From: Atkinsonella hypoxylon
Lineage: Eukaryota; Ascomycota; Sordariomycetes; Hypocreales; Clavicipitaceae
NCBI GenBank assembly: GCA_000729835.1
Contig: JFHB01000105.1
Location: 1-64,000 of the forward strand
Reading direction: 5' to 3'
Length of the DNA stretch: 64,000 bases
In this document: piece by piece, positions 23,994 to 34,575 of the stretch
Numbering within the stretch: the stretch's first letter is position 1
How the letters are laid out: every line of letters starts with the position of its first letter
Translations under genes and position numbers: made by a program
The notes under the pieces: model-generated
Databases searched by the model: none
What the model was told of the DNA's origin: nothing
The model's input: the letters and a program-made list of their open reading frames with translations, nothing else

Positions 23994-24339
23994 CTTGAGG
24001 TTGATTGTGCTCCCAAAAGCAATTAAACTGGTTCAACGAGCAAACATACCAAGAAAGTGAAAAATTGATACCACACAAAGCTGGAAACCATGTGCTGCTA
24101 CTAACCAGTCCCTGCAAATCTCGACTCGTTGAGACATCAGAAGAGTTCCGACTCCACCAATCACCTTCTTTGTTTAGCACTCACCGCCAAAATTTTGGGA
24201 ATTTTCTGCCGTCTTTTCGGTGCTGGTGTTACCGGACCCCTCCACTTAAAAATCCCAGACCCATTTGCCCATGGCACTCACACGGCAAAGGTGAAAAAGT
24301 TCAAAGATTGCTGGCTACGAATTGCTCGATCAGAATACG
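23994..24339. promoter_or_regulatory. Shared Noc3/Rpf1 promoter with RRPE-like elements
   Basis: 346 bp between two divergent ribosome-assembly genes. It carries TGAAAAATTG at 24058-24067 and CAAAATTTTGGGAATTTT at 24188-24205, which resemble the RRPE element (TGAAAAATTTT) that co-regulates ribosome-biogenesis genes in budding yeast. Co-regulation here is inference. Confidence 0.45.
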
Positions 24340-25584
24340 ATGGGGTTCACAAAGCCGCCTGTTCAGGCGCTAAAAGCAGCGAACAAAACAAAACGACAAG
24401 AGCTTTATATCCAGCATAAGAAGGCATCTGGCAAGGAGCGACGGGAAGCACGACACCGTCGAAGGAAGGCAGAAAACCTAGATCCGGCTCTCAAAGAAGC
24501 ACGACTTGCGAAAAACAAGACCCTAACACTAGATCAAAAACGAGTGTGGGACGAAGGTGACGATGATAGCCTTGGTGCTCAGGTAGATCTGCAGCGATTG
24601 AGTAGGCGGCAAATGGAGGAAGCGGAAGCCGAAGAGCAGAACGCTTTCGATACGGAGATGAAAGATGGCGAGGGCGACGAGGACGATAATGACAGTATGT
24701 TGGAATCAGATGACGAAGAAGATGAGGAAGCCAAACAAGCCGCGACGGAGAAGCAACAAGAAAAACGTGCGAGACGAGATAATATCAGTGCCCCTTCAAC
24801 GACGAGCACAACCCTCGATTTAACGCCAGCGTCTCTGGCAACGAAGTTTCCAAGCCTATTCAGCGACATCCCGTCGCCAAAACCGAAAGTTCTTGTCACC
24901 ACTTCTATCAACTCCACCATTCACTATGAGGCCCAGCTGCTAAGCACACTGTTCCCCAACAGCACCTACATTCCTCGATCAGCACATCGCTACGGACACA
25001 AATACTCTCTTAGGGACATTTGTAAATTTGCCACCAATAGAGAATACACGGCCGTGCTTCTCGTCAAGGAAGATCTGAAGAAACCAACTGGGCTGTCCAT
25101 CGTTCATTTGCCTGCCGGTCCGACGTTCCACTTCTCGATATCAAACTGGATCGAGGGCAGGAAGCTGCCAGGGCACGGAAACCCTACCAATCACTATCCG
25201 GAGCTCCTGCTGAACAACTTCAAAACGCCTCTCGGATTGCTCACCGCCAAGATTTTCCACACTTTGTTTCCCCCGGCACCCGAGTTTCAAGGACGGCAAG
25301 TCGTCACTCTTCACAACCAGCGTGACTTCATTTTCGTGCGCCGTCACCGATATGTGTTTCGCGAGAAGCGCGCCACCGAGAAGAGCATTGTCGGGACTGA
25401 TGGGACAGAGATGAAGGGGGTGGAGGGTATTCGTGCTGGTCTGCAGGAGCTGGGGCCTAGATTTACACTGAAGTTGAGAAGAATAGATAAAGGGATTGGA
25501 CGTGCGGGCAGTGAGGGCCAGGACGCTACACCGTGGCAGTGGAAGGCGAAGATGGAGAAGGATCGGAAGAGGTTCAATTTGTGA
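24340..25584 (+). CDS. rpf1: Ribosome production factor 1 (Rpf1), Brix domain
   Basis: One exon of 414 residues. Rpf1 is a nucleolar Brix-family protein needed for 27S pre-rRNA processing in 60S assembly. The start is the ATG at 24340 (MGFTKPPVQALKAANKTKRQ); the frame extends upstream only through a TTG. The N-terminus is strongly basic (RREARHRRRKAE). A long acidic stretch follows at about residues 100-130. The Brix domain (about 183-390) begins at SPKPKVLVTTSIN and contains RYGHKYSLRDICKFA, LSIVHLPAGPTFHFSISNWI, NNFKTPLGLLTAKIFHTLFP and VVTLHNQRDFIFVRRHRYVF. The C-terminus is GPRFTLKLRRIDKGIG followed by a basic tail ending KDRKRFNL. These match Rpf1 rather than Rpf2, Imp4, Brx1 or Ssf1. 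Confidence 0.92.
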   Translation: MGFTKPPVQALKAANKTKRQELYIQHKKASGKERREARHRRRKAENLDPALKEARLAKNKTLTLDQKRVWDEGDDDSLGAQVDLQRLSRRQMEEAEAEEQNAFDTEMKDGEGDEDDNDSMLESDDEEDEEAKQAATEKQQEKRARRDNISAPSTTSTTLDLTPASLATKFPSLFSDIPSPKPKVLVTTSINSTIHYEAQLLSTLFPNSTYIPRSAHRYGHKYSLRDICKFATNREYTAVLLVKEDLKKPTGLSIVHLPAGPTFHFSISNWIEGRKLPGHGNPTNHYPELLLNNFKTPLGLLTAKIFHTLFPPAPEFQGRQVVTLHNQRDFIFVRRHRYVFREKRATEKSIVGTDGTEMKGVEGIRAGLQELGPRFTLKLRRIDKGIGRAGSEGQDATPWQWKAKMEKDRKRFNL

Positions 25585-26246
25585 ATGTGCTTGCATTTTG
25601 AAAACTTGTTGGTCATGATACCAGATGTTAATGGGAACGAACCGATGGAATATCAGACAGGAGGATGAATGTTTGTCAAATTTTACATGGTTCTGCACAA
25701 AAGTGACTTTCAATCTCGATGTACATTGTTCTCGTGAGATCTGCCATGATGTATTGTAGATTGTAGTTCAATGCGGTGAAATACCGACCAACCGGCGAGT
25801 GCAGCTGAAAGGGTCAGCAGGCAGTGAGTGCAGCTTGTAACGTGTGGCGCATGGGGGCACTGATGACGCCCCAGAGCCATTAGATTAGGTTTTCCTCCCT
25901 GCAGTAGACTGACTGTCCCGTCGCCAATCAGCCACCCGCGGCCCTGCGACCAATTCCCTCCAGTGCCCCGGAAAAAAAAAAAAATCTATCTCTGCAGCTG
26001 TTGGCACGGACCAGTTGACGTAAAATACAGTGGCTGTACGGAATATATAACACTGACACACAATGACACACACACGGCCCTGCGACAGGGAGCAAGTCAA
26101 GGAACCATGGTCAACGCCAACCCTCTTCCCAGACTGCGCTGGTGCTCGCATTTTCGCATTTTCGCATTTTTGCATCCCCCAAGCAGATTTCATTAAGCGT
26201 CGTGTGGATGTGAGTGGTCGCTGCGACTGAGCGATAAGAACAAACA
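25585..26246. other. Intergenic region between Rpf1 and the sugar dehydratase
   Basis: 662 bp with the Rpf1 3' flank and the promoter of the next gene. It has an A12 run near 25972-25983, AC-rich tracts near 26050-26075 and a short TTCGCATTT tandem at 26152-26170. No gene is seen. Confidence 0.55.
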
Positions 26247-28075
26247 ATGTGTCGGCAGCCTGCGCGGCACCCAGTCAAGCAAGAAAGAGAGCATGGGTAT
26301 GAGTATGAGCATGAGCATGAGCATGAGCATGAGCTTGAGCCTGCATGTCACTCATTGTGCTGCCCCTTCCGAGCGCAGCGCATGACGTCCCTTGTCCCTC
26401 GAGCTTCCCTCGTTATGGCACGCCGGCTGTTCAAGAGTTTGCAGCTGCGCGTGGCACGCAAGACGCGGAGACAGGGAAAGAGCACATCCTCTGTCCTCTC
26501 GTCGTCGGAAACCGTATCATCGACCCCAACTGATGTTGCTAGCGGTAAGAAGGGCCCATCTGAGTAATTCGCGTTTGTTGAGAATGTAATCAATCATCTA
26601 ACACGTCGGGCAGTCAACGGCTCGCGCACACTCCTTCCAACTTCCGACGTATGGAAAAAAGCGCCCATACTCAAGGGTACGACGAGGTTTAAGCCCCTCC
26701 CCAACGGGAAGAACATCATGGTCACAGGTGGCGCAGGCTTCATGTGAGTTGTCGGCTATCAAACGAGGTTGCCTTACCTTGAAGCACCAGACATCAAAGA
26801 TGCATTGATAAAACATACACACACATATATACACACACACCAAAGCATTAACTAAATGGAAATTATATCAACTGACTGGATTTTGGGACATGAACGGGAC
26901 AGAGCATCATGGGTTGTGCGCCACCTCACCCTCACTTATCCTGAGGCATACCACATCGTGTCCTTTGACAAGCTTGACTATTGCTCGTCGCTCAACAACA
27001 CGCGCGTGCTGAACGACAAGCACAACTTCAGTTTCTACCACGGAGACCTCACAAACCCGACCGAGGTCCTAGATTGCATGAAGCGCCATGAAATTGACAT
27101 AGTCTTGCATTTTGCTGCGCAGTCCAACGTGGACTTGAGTTTTGGAAATAGCTACACTTTTACGCACACAAATGTGTACGGGACGCACGTCCTATTGGAG
27201 GGCGCGAAGAAGGCCCAGGTCAGTCGGTTCATCTACGTCTCTACAGATGAAGTGTACGGGGAGGTCAAGGAGGATGATGATGACCTGGTGGAATCTAGTA
27301 TGTTGTCGCCTACGAATCCGTATGCGGCGAGCAAGGCGGCGGCCGAGATGCTTGTTCAATCTTACAACAAGAGCTTCAAGCTTCCGACTATTATAGTGCG
27401 GAGCAACAACGTCTATGGGCCGCATCAGTATCCCGAGAGTAAGTCCGCTCCATCATTTGACCTTGGAGCGTCATGGTTCTCCCACACATGGCTGTACGCC
27501 CGTTCGACCCCAAAGCTGACGCTCGCGCAGAAATCATACCAAAGTTTACGTGCCTTTTGAATCGAGGGCGGCCGGTCGTGCTGCACGGCGACGGTAGCCC
27601 GACACGTCGATATCTGTACGCCGGGGATGCTGCTGATGCTATTGACACGATTCTTCACAAAGGTCACGTTGGGCACATATACAATGTGGGCTCATCTGAC
27701 GAGATATCCAACCTGGACCTGTGCGGCAAGCTGCTGGGCACCATGGGGATAGAGCACAAGACGCAAGAGCAATTCCGCCGATGGATAAAGTACACGCATG
27801 ACCGGCCATTCAACGACCGTCGGTATGCTGTGGACGGGACGAAGCTACGTATGTTGGGATGGAGCCAAAAAATAAATTTCGAAGACGGCTTGAAGACGAC
27901 GGTAGATTGGTACCGCGAGTATGGAGAGTCCTGGTGGGGAGACATAAGCCATGTTCTGACCCCTTTCCCCGTCGTGCGCGAAGGTCATATCATGCCATAT
28001 ATTGAGTACTTGATGCAAGATGAGCCCATGGCACGGGAAGAAGGCGGTGCTCATGCCAATATCGACGAGAAGTAA
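26247..28075 (+). CDS. NDP-glucose 4,6-dehydratase (extended SDR family)
   Basis: Four exons, 26247-26544, 26614-26743, 26903-27438 and 27531-28075, encode 502 residues in phase. It belongs to the dTDP/UDP-glucose 4,6-dehydratase class of NAD-dependent short-chain dehydrogenases, which form 4-keto-6-deoxy sugars. In fungi UDP-glucose is the likely substrate, on the route to UDP-rhamnose-type sugars. The cofactor motif GGAGFIAS is completed only by splicing exon 2 to exon 3. The catalytic triad is in STDEVYGE and YAASK; other motifs are HFAAQSNVDLS, NNVYGPHQYPEK and DGSPTRRYLYAGDAA. Three in-frame starts exist: 26247, 26382 and 26415. The first has A at -3 but adds a His-Glu repeat; 26415 (MARRLFKSL) gives 446 residues and is plausible. 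The 159-bp intron 2 has an open frame that could be mistaken for coding sequence. Confidence 0.88.
26292..26340. repeat. GAGCAT hexanucleotide repeat at the dehydratase 5' end
   Basis: Imperfect GAGTAT/GAGCAT units encode alternating Glu-His/Tyr if the upstream start at 26247 is used. If translation starts at 26415 the tract lies in the 5' UTR. Confidence 0.85.
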
Positions 28076-28642
28076 AACATAGACAACTGGCAGAAGACGG
28101 CAATCGGTTGCAAGGGTAGCGCGATCACATCGCGTAGCAGGAAAGCTAAGTGGGTTTGGAGCAAGGTGTCTAGATGAAACCAGGCCCGTATTCCTCATAT
28201 ATAGAGCAACTCAGCAAAGCATGCAATAGGTTTGGACCGGTGGCCGTCTAAGCTTCTAGTGAAGGTGCTGTGCCGACCATGCAAGAATGTGGTTGGCGTC
28301 TGTAAATGTTTGCACGATGCTCGGCAATAATCATGGTTTCTGCAGATGTGTGGGGAGCCACGCGACGTGTAGGCAGGCGGTGATGTAATGGTTGGAGCTC
28401 CGAGCTCCGAGCTCCGAGGCATCGTAGGCTTCTCCAAGTCTGTCTCCAACCACTGCCCGTGCTAAACGCCGCGAGTGGGGAGCTACTCCGACAACCACGA
28501 CAGCATTCTGCGAATCGAGAGGTCTTTGGTTTCATCGTTCCTAGCCTCAACGGCACCGGTTCGGATCGGATCGTAGCGGCAGCGTGTTGCGCAGGGGACA
28601 TATTGCCCACATTGTGGCTAGATAGCCCCAAACTGTCGTCCA
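28076..28642. other. Intergenic region upstream of Vps18
   Basis: 567 bp between tandem genes. A triple GAGCTCC(GA) direct repeat lies at 28396-28420. No gene is supported. Confidence 0.55.
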
Positions 28643-31600
28643 ATGTCTTTCAACCTTGATGACGGCTTTGTGGCCGCCCCGACGAACAATGGCGACGGCG
28701 TAGACGAGCTACCCATCTTCAACGTGGAACGTGTTGAGATGAATTTTTCCGTAACGGCTGAATTCGTATCGGCGCAGGTAGCGAACAATGTTATGATACT
28801 GGCTCTGTCCAACGGCCGCATCCTCCGAATCGACCTCAAGCGACCAGAGGACATTGATGGTAGGTGCAAAATTCAAACATGCTACGCTATAGAATCATGC
28901 TCAACCCATATAGTCTTTGACCCGCTAATTTGGGGTAGACATTGACCTGCCGAAAAGGGCGTCTGAGATCGGCGTCATCAGGCGTATGTTCCTGGATCCG
29001 ACTGCTTCTCATCTGCTCATCTGCACTGCGCTCGGCGAGAATTACTACCTGCATTCACAATCCAGGCAGCCTCGAGCTCTGGGTCAACTACGCGGCGTCA
29101 CGATTGAGAGCATAGCGTGGAATCCGTCTCTCCCTACGGCATCGACCAGGGAGATACTGCTTGGCGCAGTCGATGGCAATATCTACGAAGCATTCATCGA
29201 ACCCTCTACCGAATTCTACAAGAGAGAAGTCAAACATCTAAAGAATATACACAAGCTACCCGACGGCGCTATAACTGGGTTATGGGTTGATGATCTGAAG
29301 GGCAAATCCGACATCCGCAGGGTCATCATTGGAACACAGAGCAGGTTATTCCATCTAGTCGGAAAGATCGGGCGTAGCCATGATGGCAGCGGGTCGGTTT
29401 ACACTCGTCTATTTGAGTCGGAACAGCCCATAATCCATGAGTTGCCGAGGGGCCCGTCGGCTGGACATTCGGCTGTGGTAGTTTCCCCTGATCCCCCAGG
29501 AATAAACGCTCATGGCGCAGACGTGCCGGACAGAGCTTATGCGTGGTTGACATCCCAGGGTGTCTTTCACGGCACATTGCTGAATACGCCGATAGACAGC
29601 AGCCTTGGAACGAAGATCTTTGCAGATTCAAAGACAATATCCACGTCACAAATCATTGCACCTGAACAAACTCGGCGGCTGAACCCTTCCAACGAGTCCC
29701 TTGACTCGATTCTGCTCACGCAATGGCACATCATTAGCCTGGTTGGTAGCCGCGTAATTGCTTCAAACCGTTTGACGGGCAATGTCCTTTCGGAACATGA
29801 TGTCTTGAAAACTGGTCAAGGAGCGATTGCTTTCACAATGGACATGCAGGAGAGAACGCTCTGGCTTATCACTTCCGACGAGATCTTTGAGATTGTCGCG
29901 CGAGACGAAGAAAGGAACATATGGCGGATAATGATGTGCAACAAACAGTTCGACTCCGCGCTCCAGTATGCTCGCACACAGAATCAAAAGGAGACCGTAG
30001 CAGCAGCGTATGGAGATCATCTTGCCAAAAAGGGACTTTGGTCAGAGGCAGCCATTCTATACGGCCGGAGTAACAAGCCGTTCGAGGATATTGCCCTTGG
30101 CATCATCGACAACAACCAGCCTGACGCACTGAGACAGTTTCTGTTGACTAAGTTGGCCAACACAAAGAAAACCTCAATCATCCAAAGACTCATTGTTGCC
30201 AGCTGGTTGGTGGAAGTTTTCATGGCCAAACTCAACTCCCTCGACGATACCATCATGACGCAAGCAGAGCTCTCAGAGACTCTGAACCCGGCAGAGTCAA
30301 GGGCGCTGCTGGAGTCGGTCAGAAGCGAATATCACGAGTTTGTGAAAAGGTACAAGAACGAACTCGATCGCAAAACGGTGTATGACATAATTAGCAGTCA
30401 CGGGAGGGAGGGGGAGCTCTTGTATTTTGCCAATGCCGTTAATGACTACAACTACGTCCTGTCGTACTGGGTTCAGCGGGAGCGGTGGCCCGAGGTGCTT
30501 TCCGTGCTGAAGAAGCAGACGGATGCGGAGGTTTTCTACCGGTATAGCAGCGTATTGATGGCCCATGTCGCGCAGGAGATGGTGGACATCTTGATGAGGT
30601 TCCCAGAACTCAAACCTCGCAACCTGATACCAGCGTTACTCGAGTACAATCGCAATTTTTCTGGCGAACCCAACTCACACAACCAAGCAATACGGTATTT
30701 GAACTATGTCGTCTTCCAACTGGGCTCGAAAGACGCTGCGATTCACAACACCCTGGTTTCAATTTATGCCTCGCATCCGTCTAAAGACGAATCAGGTCTG
30801 CTCTCCTATCTGCAAGCCCAGGGCGATGAGCCAAGATATGATCCCGACTTTGCGTTGCGTCTGTGCATCCAGCATCATCGCACACTCTCTTGTGTCCATA
30901 TTTATACCAGCATGGGCCAGTATCTGCAAGCCGTTGATCTTGCTTTGTCCCACAACGAAGTCGAGCTAGCAGCGGTCATTGCGGACCGGCCAATGTCCAA
31001 CCCTCAGCTTAGAAAGAGACTATGGCTGGCCGTGGCCCGCAAGGTCGTTGCCAAGTCGGACGGCATCAAGGCGGCTATTGAATTCCTCAAGAGATGCGAC
31101 TTGCTCAAAATTGAAGACTTAATACCGTTCTTTCCTGATTTTGTCGTCATTGACGATTTCAAAGAGGAGATCTGCCAGGCTCTCGAGGACTACAGCCGGA
31201 ACATTGACACCCTGAAGAAGGAGATGGACGAGTCTTCACAGACAGCGACCAATATCAAAATGGACATTGCGGCTCTGGACCACCGGTATGCAATTGTTGA
31301 GCCGGGAGAGAAGTGCTATGTGTGTGGGCTGCCGTTGCTTAGCAGGCAGTTCTTCGTGTTCCCCTGCCAGCATGCCTTTCACTCCGATTGCATGGGGAAG
31401 AAAGTGCTGGAGCAATCTGGCTATTCGACTTCTAAGAGAATACGGCAATTGCAGACGCAGATACACAAGGGGCTAGTCAATGGGGCTAAGCGCGAGGCGG
31501 TCGTGGCTGAACTGGATGCCTTGGTTGCCTCGGCATGGTATGTGTCTTCTGCAGCCGCACGCCGGATCTCGTGGTACTAATTGTGTGTCTAGTATTCTCT

Positions 31601-31677
31601 GCAGCGACTTTGCGATCAAGCGAATAGACGAGCCTTTTATTACAGCAGACGACAATCCTGATGAATGGGCCGTGTGA
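28643..31677 (+). CDS. vps18: Vacuolar sorting protein Vps18 (Pep3)
   Basis: Three exons, 28643-28859, 28939-31537 and 31593-31677, encode 966 residues. Vps18 is a core subunit of the HOPS and CORVET tethers, which drive SNARE-dependent fusion at endosomes and vacuoles. The N-terminal half is a beta-propeller-type Pep3/Vps18 domain (LALSNGRILRIDLKRP, LDPTASHLLICTALGENYYL, REILLGAVDGNIYEA). A helical solenoid with a clathrin-repeat-like region follows (AALYG-type helices, LHRTLSCVHIYTSMGQYLQA-like segments). A RING-H2 finger closes the protein: CYVC at residues 865-868, then PCQHAFHSDC, then CILC. That final CILC pair is created only by splicing the last 55-bp intron; without it the frame ends in a false WYVSSAAARRISWY tail. 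First intron 79 bp, phase 1. Confidence 0.94.
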
Positions 31678-31957
31678 GCTTCTTGGCCTATCACGGGCAC
31701 GCTCTACCATTGCGAACAATAGCAGAAACTTCAGCGAATACCCTAATTGTAATTTTACTGCTTGCATCGCCACCTTCAAATCAAGCACTTTGCTACCCTT
31801 ATCCTCAAACATGGAAATCATGAGAAATGATATAATCACGCCGTTCAGAGGCAGGACTTCTGAAGATGAGAATAAGAACAATGCCTATATGAATTGAGGC
31901 TGTTGAGTACTTCCATACACTGCGCCTATTAGCAATGAACATGAATCTTAACATGGA

Positions 31958-31975
31958 CCCGCGTCAGCACGCGGG
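31958..31975. other. CCCGCGT/ACGCGGG hairpin downstream of Vps18
   Basis: A 7-bp perfect inverted repeat, CCCGCGT and ACGCGGG, with a 4-nt CAGC loop, 280 bp after the Vps18 stop. It is GC-rich in an AT-richer setting. Function is unknown. Confidence 0.6.
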
Positions 31976-32013
31976 GTAAATGACCTGCACCGCCAACTAC
32001 AATTGCACTCCAG

Positions 32014-32040
32014 ATAATCCGCATAATCCGCATAATCCGA
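32014..32040. repeat. ATAATCCGC direct repeats
   Basis: Three near-perfect tandem 9-bp units in intergenic DNA. No function assigned. Confidence 0.85.
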
Positions 32041-34575
32041 TGCTATTCCTGCCCCAAGCTAGGAGGAGGTCCCGAAGGTGGACATTATGGTACTGCCATG
32101 CCCTCTGTGGAGCTATTACATGGATTATGGGCATTTATCTTAGTATATGGTTATGAGGCTTCGTTCATTTCTCTAGCGGGCCTTTACGATCTAGCCTGAC
32201 ATCAGGACCTCTCGCTGCAGTCATGAATATCGCTATGGCTCCGCTGCGCGAATTGCTCAGGATAGCTGGGCACATTTCACTTTCTTCGAACTTGCTTCGG
32301 GCTGTGACGCTGCGGCGAAACTGCTGTGCTCGTGGTTGTCGCTGCATAACTGTAGATAGGAACCGACATTTCGGGTATACCACGTATGGCTTGGATCAAT
32401 ATGACCTTGAAGATGATGTGCTCGTGTCTATGCTGGGAGAAAGGACGGATTACTTGTTGGCAATGGTCGATCGGACAGTTCTAGCGAGGCGTCAGCAAGA
32501 CATGAAATGCCCCACATTCATCGCAAATCGTGTGACATCAACGCCTGGAGCACGGGCCCATGGCTGCCATGCCGCATGTTGCCGTTCAGCCCTACATTCG
32601 ACTGGTTCCAGACGTCTGGAGACGGTGTGCTTGGAGTCAAGGTGGCAATGCTGACTGAAAAAAAGCGTAGAAAGTCTTAAATCCGACCTGTGCTTTAATT
32701 AATATTGTTTTTGTTAAAAGCGAAACACCGGTATGTTGTTTGCTTGACGTTGAGGTCGGATGATTCGAGATCTTGGAAGGAAAGAGCTGTCCTGCACCTG
32801 CCTATCTAATCCATGTATCCGTTCATATTGAAGCACGGCGAGGTGGTGGCTCGTCCTGCAAGCGAATTCTCGGAAGAAATCTAACCTCCAACAAGAGCCA
32901 ATTCGAGTGAGGCATTCATTCATTGTACGGTGACGTTGCAAGCATTGTGCAACCGTGCCGGTTTTCCGGGTTTGCCATGCGTCTCGAGGCCGGGGCCCGC
33001 TATTGGCGCCGAATCTAATTTCGTCGCGGCAACCAAGTCGAAACTCGGCGGACGACTCGCGGAGCCAAGGCTGACCAGAGATGCACGGCCATTTCTCGGT
33101 TTGGTGTCTGTGAGTGGCTTGGAACAGAACAATAAGCAGAAATGGGCGATGTGGACGTGGTTCAAGGATATTCGGCATCGCATCTTTCTCGCCCTTTGGC
33201 GAGAATTCCCTCTAATTTCCTTGGGTGCCCCCGGCAATCCGCATAGCCGCGTAACCTGGTACAGCTAGGGATGGCAGCCTTGACATTGGATGGGAAATGG
33301 GCAGCTTGGTGGCAGGCACTCGTCTTCGGGCCGGAGCCGGACTCGTAAAAGCTACCTTGACAGCATACTGGCAAGTCGACATGGAGTTTGTGGAATTTCT
33401 GGCTATCTTGGCAAAGAACAATACTTGCCACATCGGGAATACCCATTTGGTCAGATCTTAGTCTTCACCTCAAGAGCCTCCCTCTTACCAAAGCCAGCCA
33501 AAGCACTGCGCCATCACATCACCAAATTTTTACTCCGTATTATCTTGGCCGGCTTCGAATCGCTTTCTAGGTCTGCTGCCTCCATCGTTTGGGCCGCGCG
33601 TCACGGGTTCCACATCGTCGACCCCGAAACCCCACAAGCTCGCCGTCTTGTCATCCTTGTCAAGTTGTCAATAAGCGGCATTTCCTCCTCCTTCCCGCTC
33701 GTCCCCTGCACCCTTGAGGCACGGGGCTTACGCGTGCTCTATGTTTCCTTTCTAGCATCAATGGGTGCAGAGGAACTTTGTGATGATGGCCAAAATGCCA
33801 TTGCGTCAGAGCCAGTCGTGTGGCCGCTGGCTACTCGCTTTTCAGACGTATCATGGAACCCTGGCGCAAACTTCCTGGGGTGCAGTGCGACTCAATTAAG
33901 TAGTTGACAGGATGAGGATCATCTTATTTCTATGCCGGATCCGATGCCTTGCTATCCGAGGTGTTTGGTGCACATCAGTTTCTGATTGTCGGAGGCCCTG
34001 CACTCTATGATTTGCTTCTCAGACAAGGCAACATGAAAGGCATGGCTGGTCGTTCACTAGAGGCCGAATGACGACGCTCGACGACGACGACTTAGAGCCT
34101 GGCACACTCCTTTGCCGCCAACCGTGTCCCAAATCGGCCATTAGGTTCGATAACCCCAGCTCTCTGTTGCTAATCGTCTGCCTCACAACTATTTTCTTGA
34201 ATCGTGGCGTCCAAGCTTTAGGGAGCGGTTACGAATCTCCCTTGGGCCCACCAAGCCGCCATTGCCGGTAGCTCACCCACACCCGACTAGAGGGACTTGT
34301 CTTATTATATCCTTGGCAATACTGGAGTTTCTTGCTGCTTCTCCATGACGATCTACAGTTGAGATATCCAAGTTTGACTCTCCGAATTTCTGGGCTTCTG
34401 CAACTTGCGTCATCAGCATCAAAGCCCCAAAACGTGGAGAAGACAAAAACATCACCCACCTTCCCATCAATATCCGACATCTTAAATAACTCGCTGGTGC
34501 ACATCATACGTTTCGTCGTCGTTGCCAACAGTCAATCAGTTGATTCGGGTGGAAGAAACAACATTGTTCCTTAAT

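Larger units (their letters stand above)
31678..34575. other. Gene-poor region upstream of the aspartyl protease
   Basis: 2.9 kb with no supported gene. Frames of 100-205 residues (for example 32223-32654 and 33290-33907) lack recognisable domains or compatible splice partners. Small features are a hairpin at 31958-31975 and ATAATCCGC direct repeats at 32014-32040. The right end should hold the protease promoter. Confidence 0.5.

Noticed and set aside
24322..24339. Start of Rpf1 at 24322
   Set aside because: The codon is TTG; the ATG at 24340 gives the normal Rpf1 N-terminus.
26856..26902. Dehydratase starting MEIISTDWILG
   Set aside because: This segment is inside a phase-2 intron. Splicing 26743 to 26903 creates the required GGAGFIAS cofactor motif.
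32223..32654. 143-residue frame
   Set aside because: No domain, Cys/Arg-rich random composition and no compatible exons.
33290..33907. 205-residue frame in the spacer before the protease
   Set aside because: Although long, it has no recognisable motif, no neighbours in phase and low-complexity composition. It could be revisited with transcript data.
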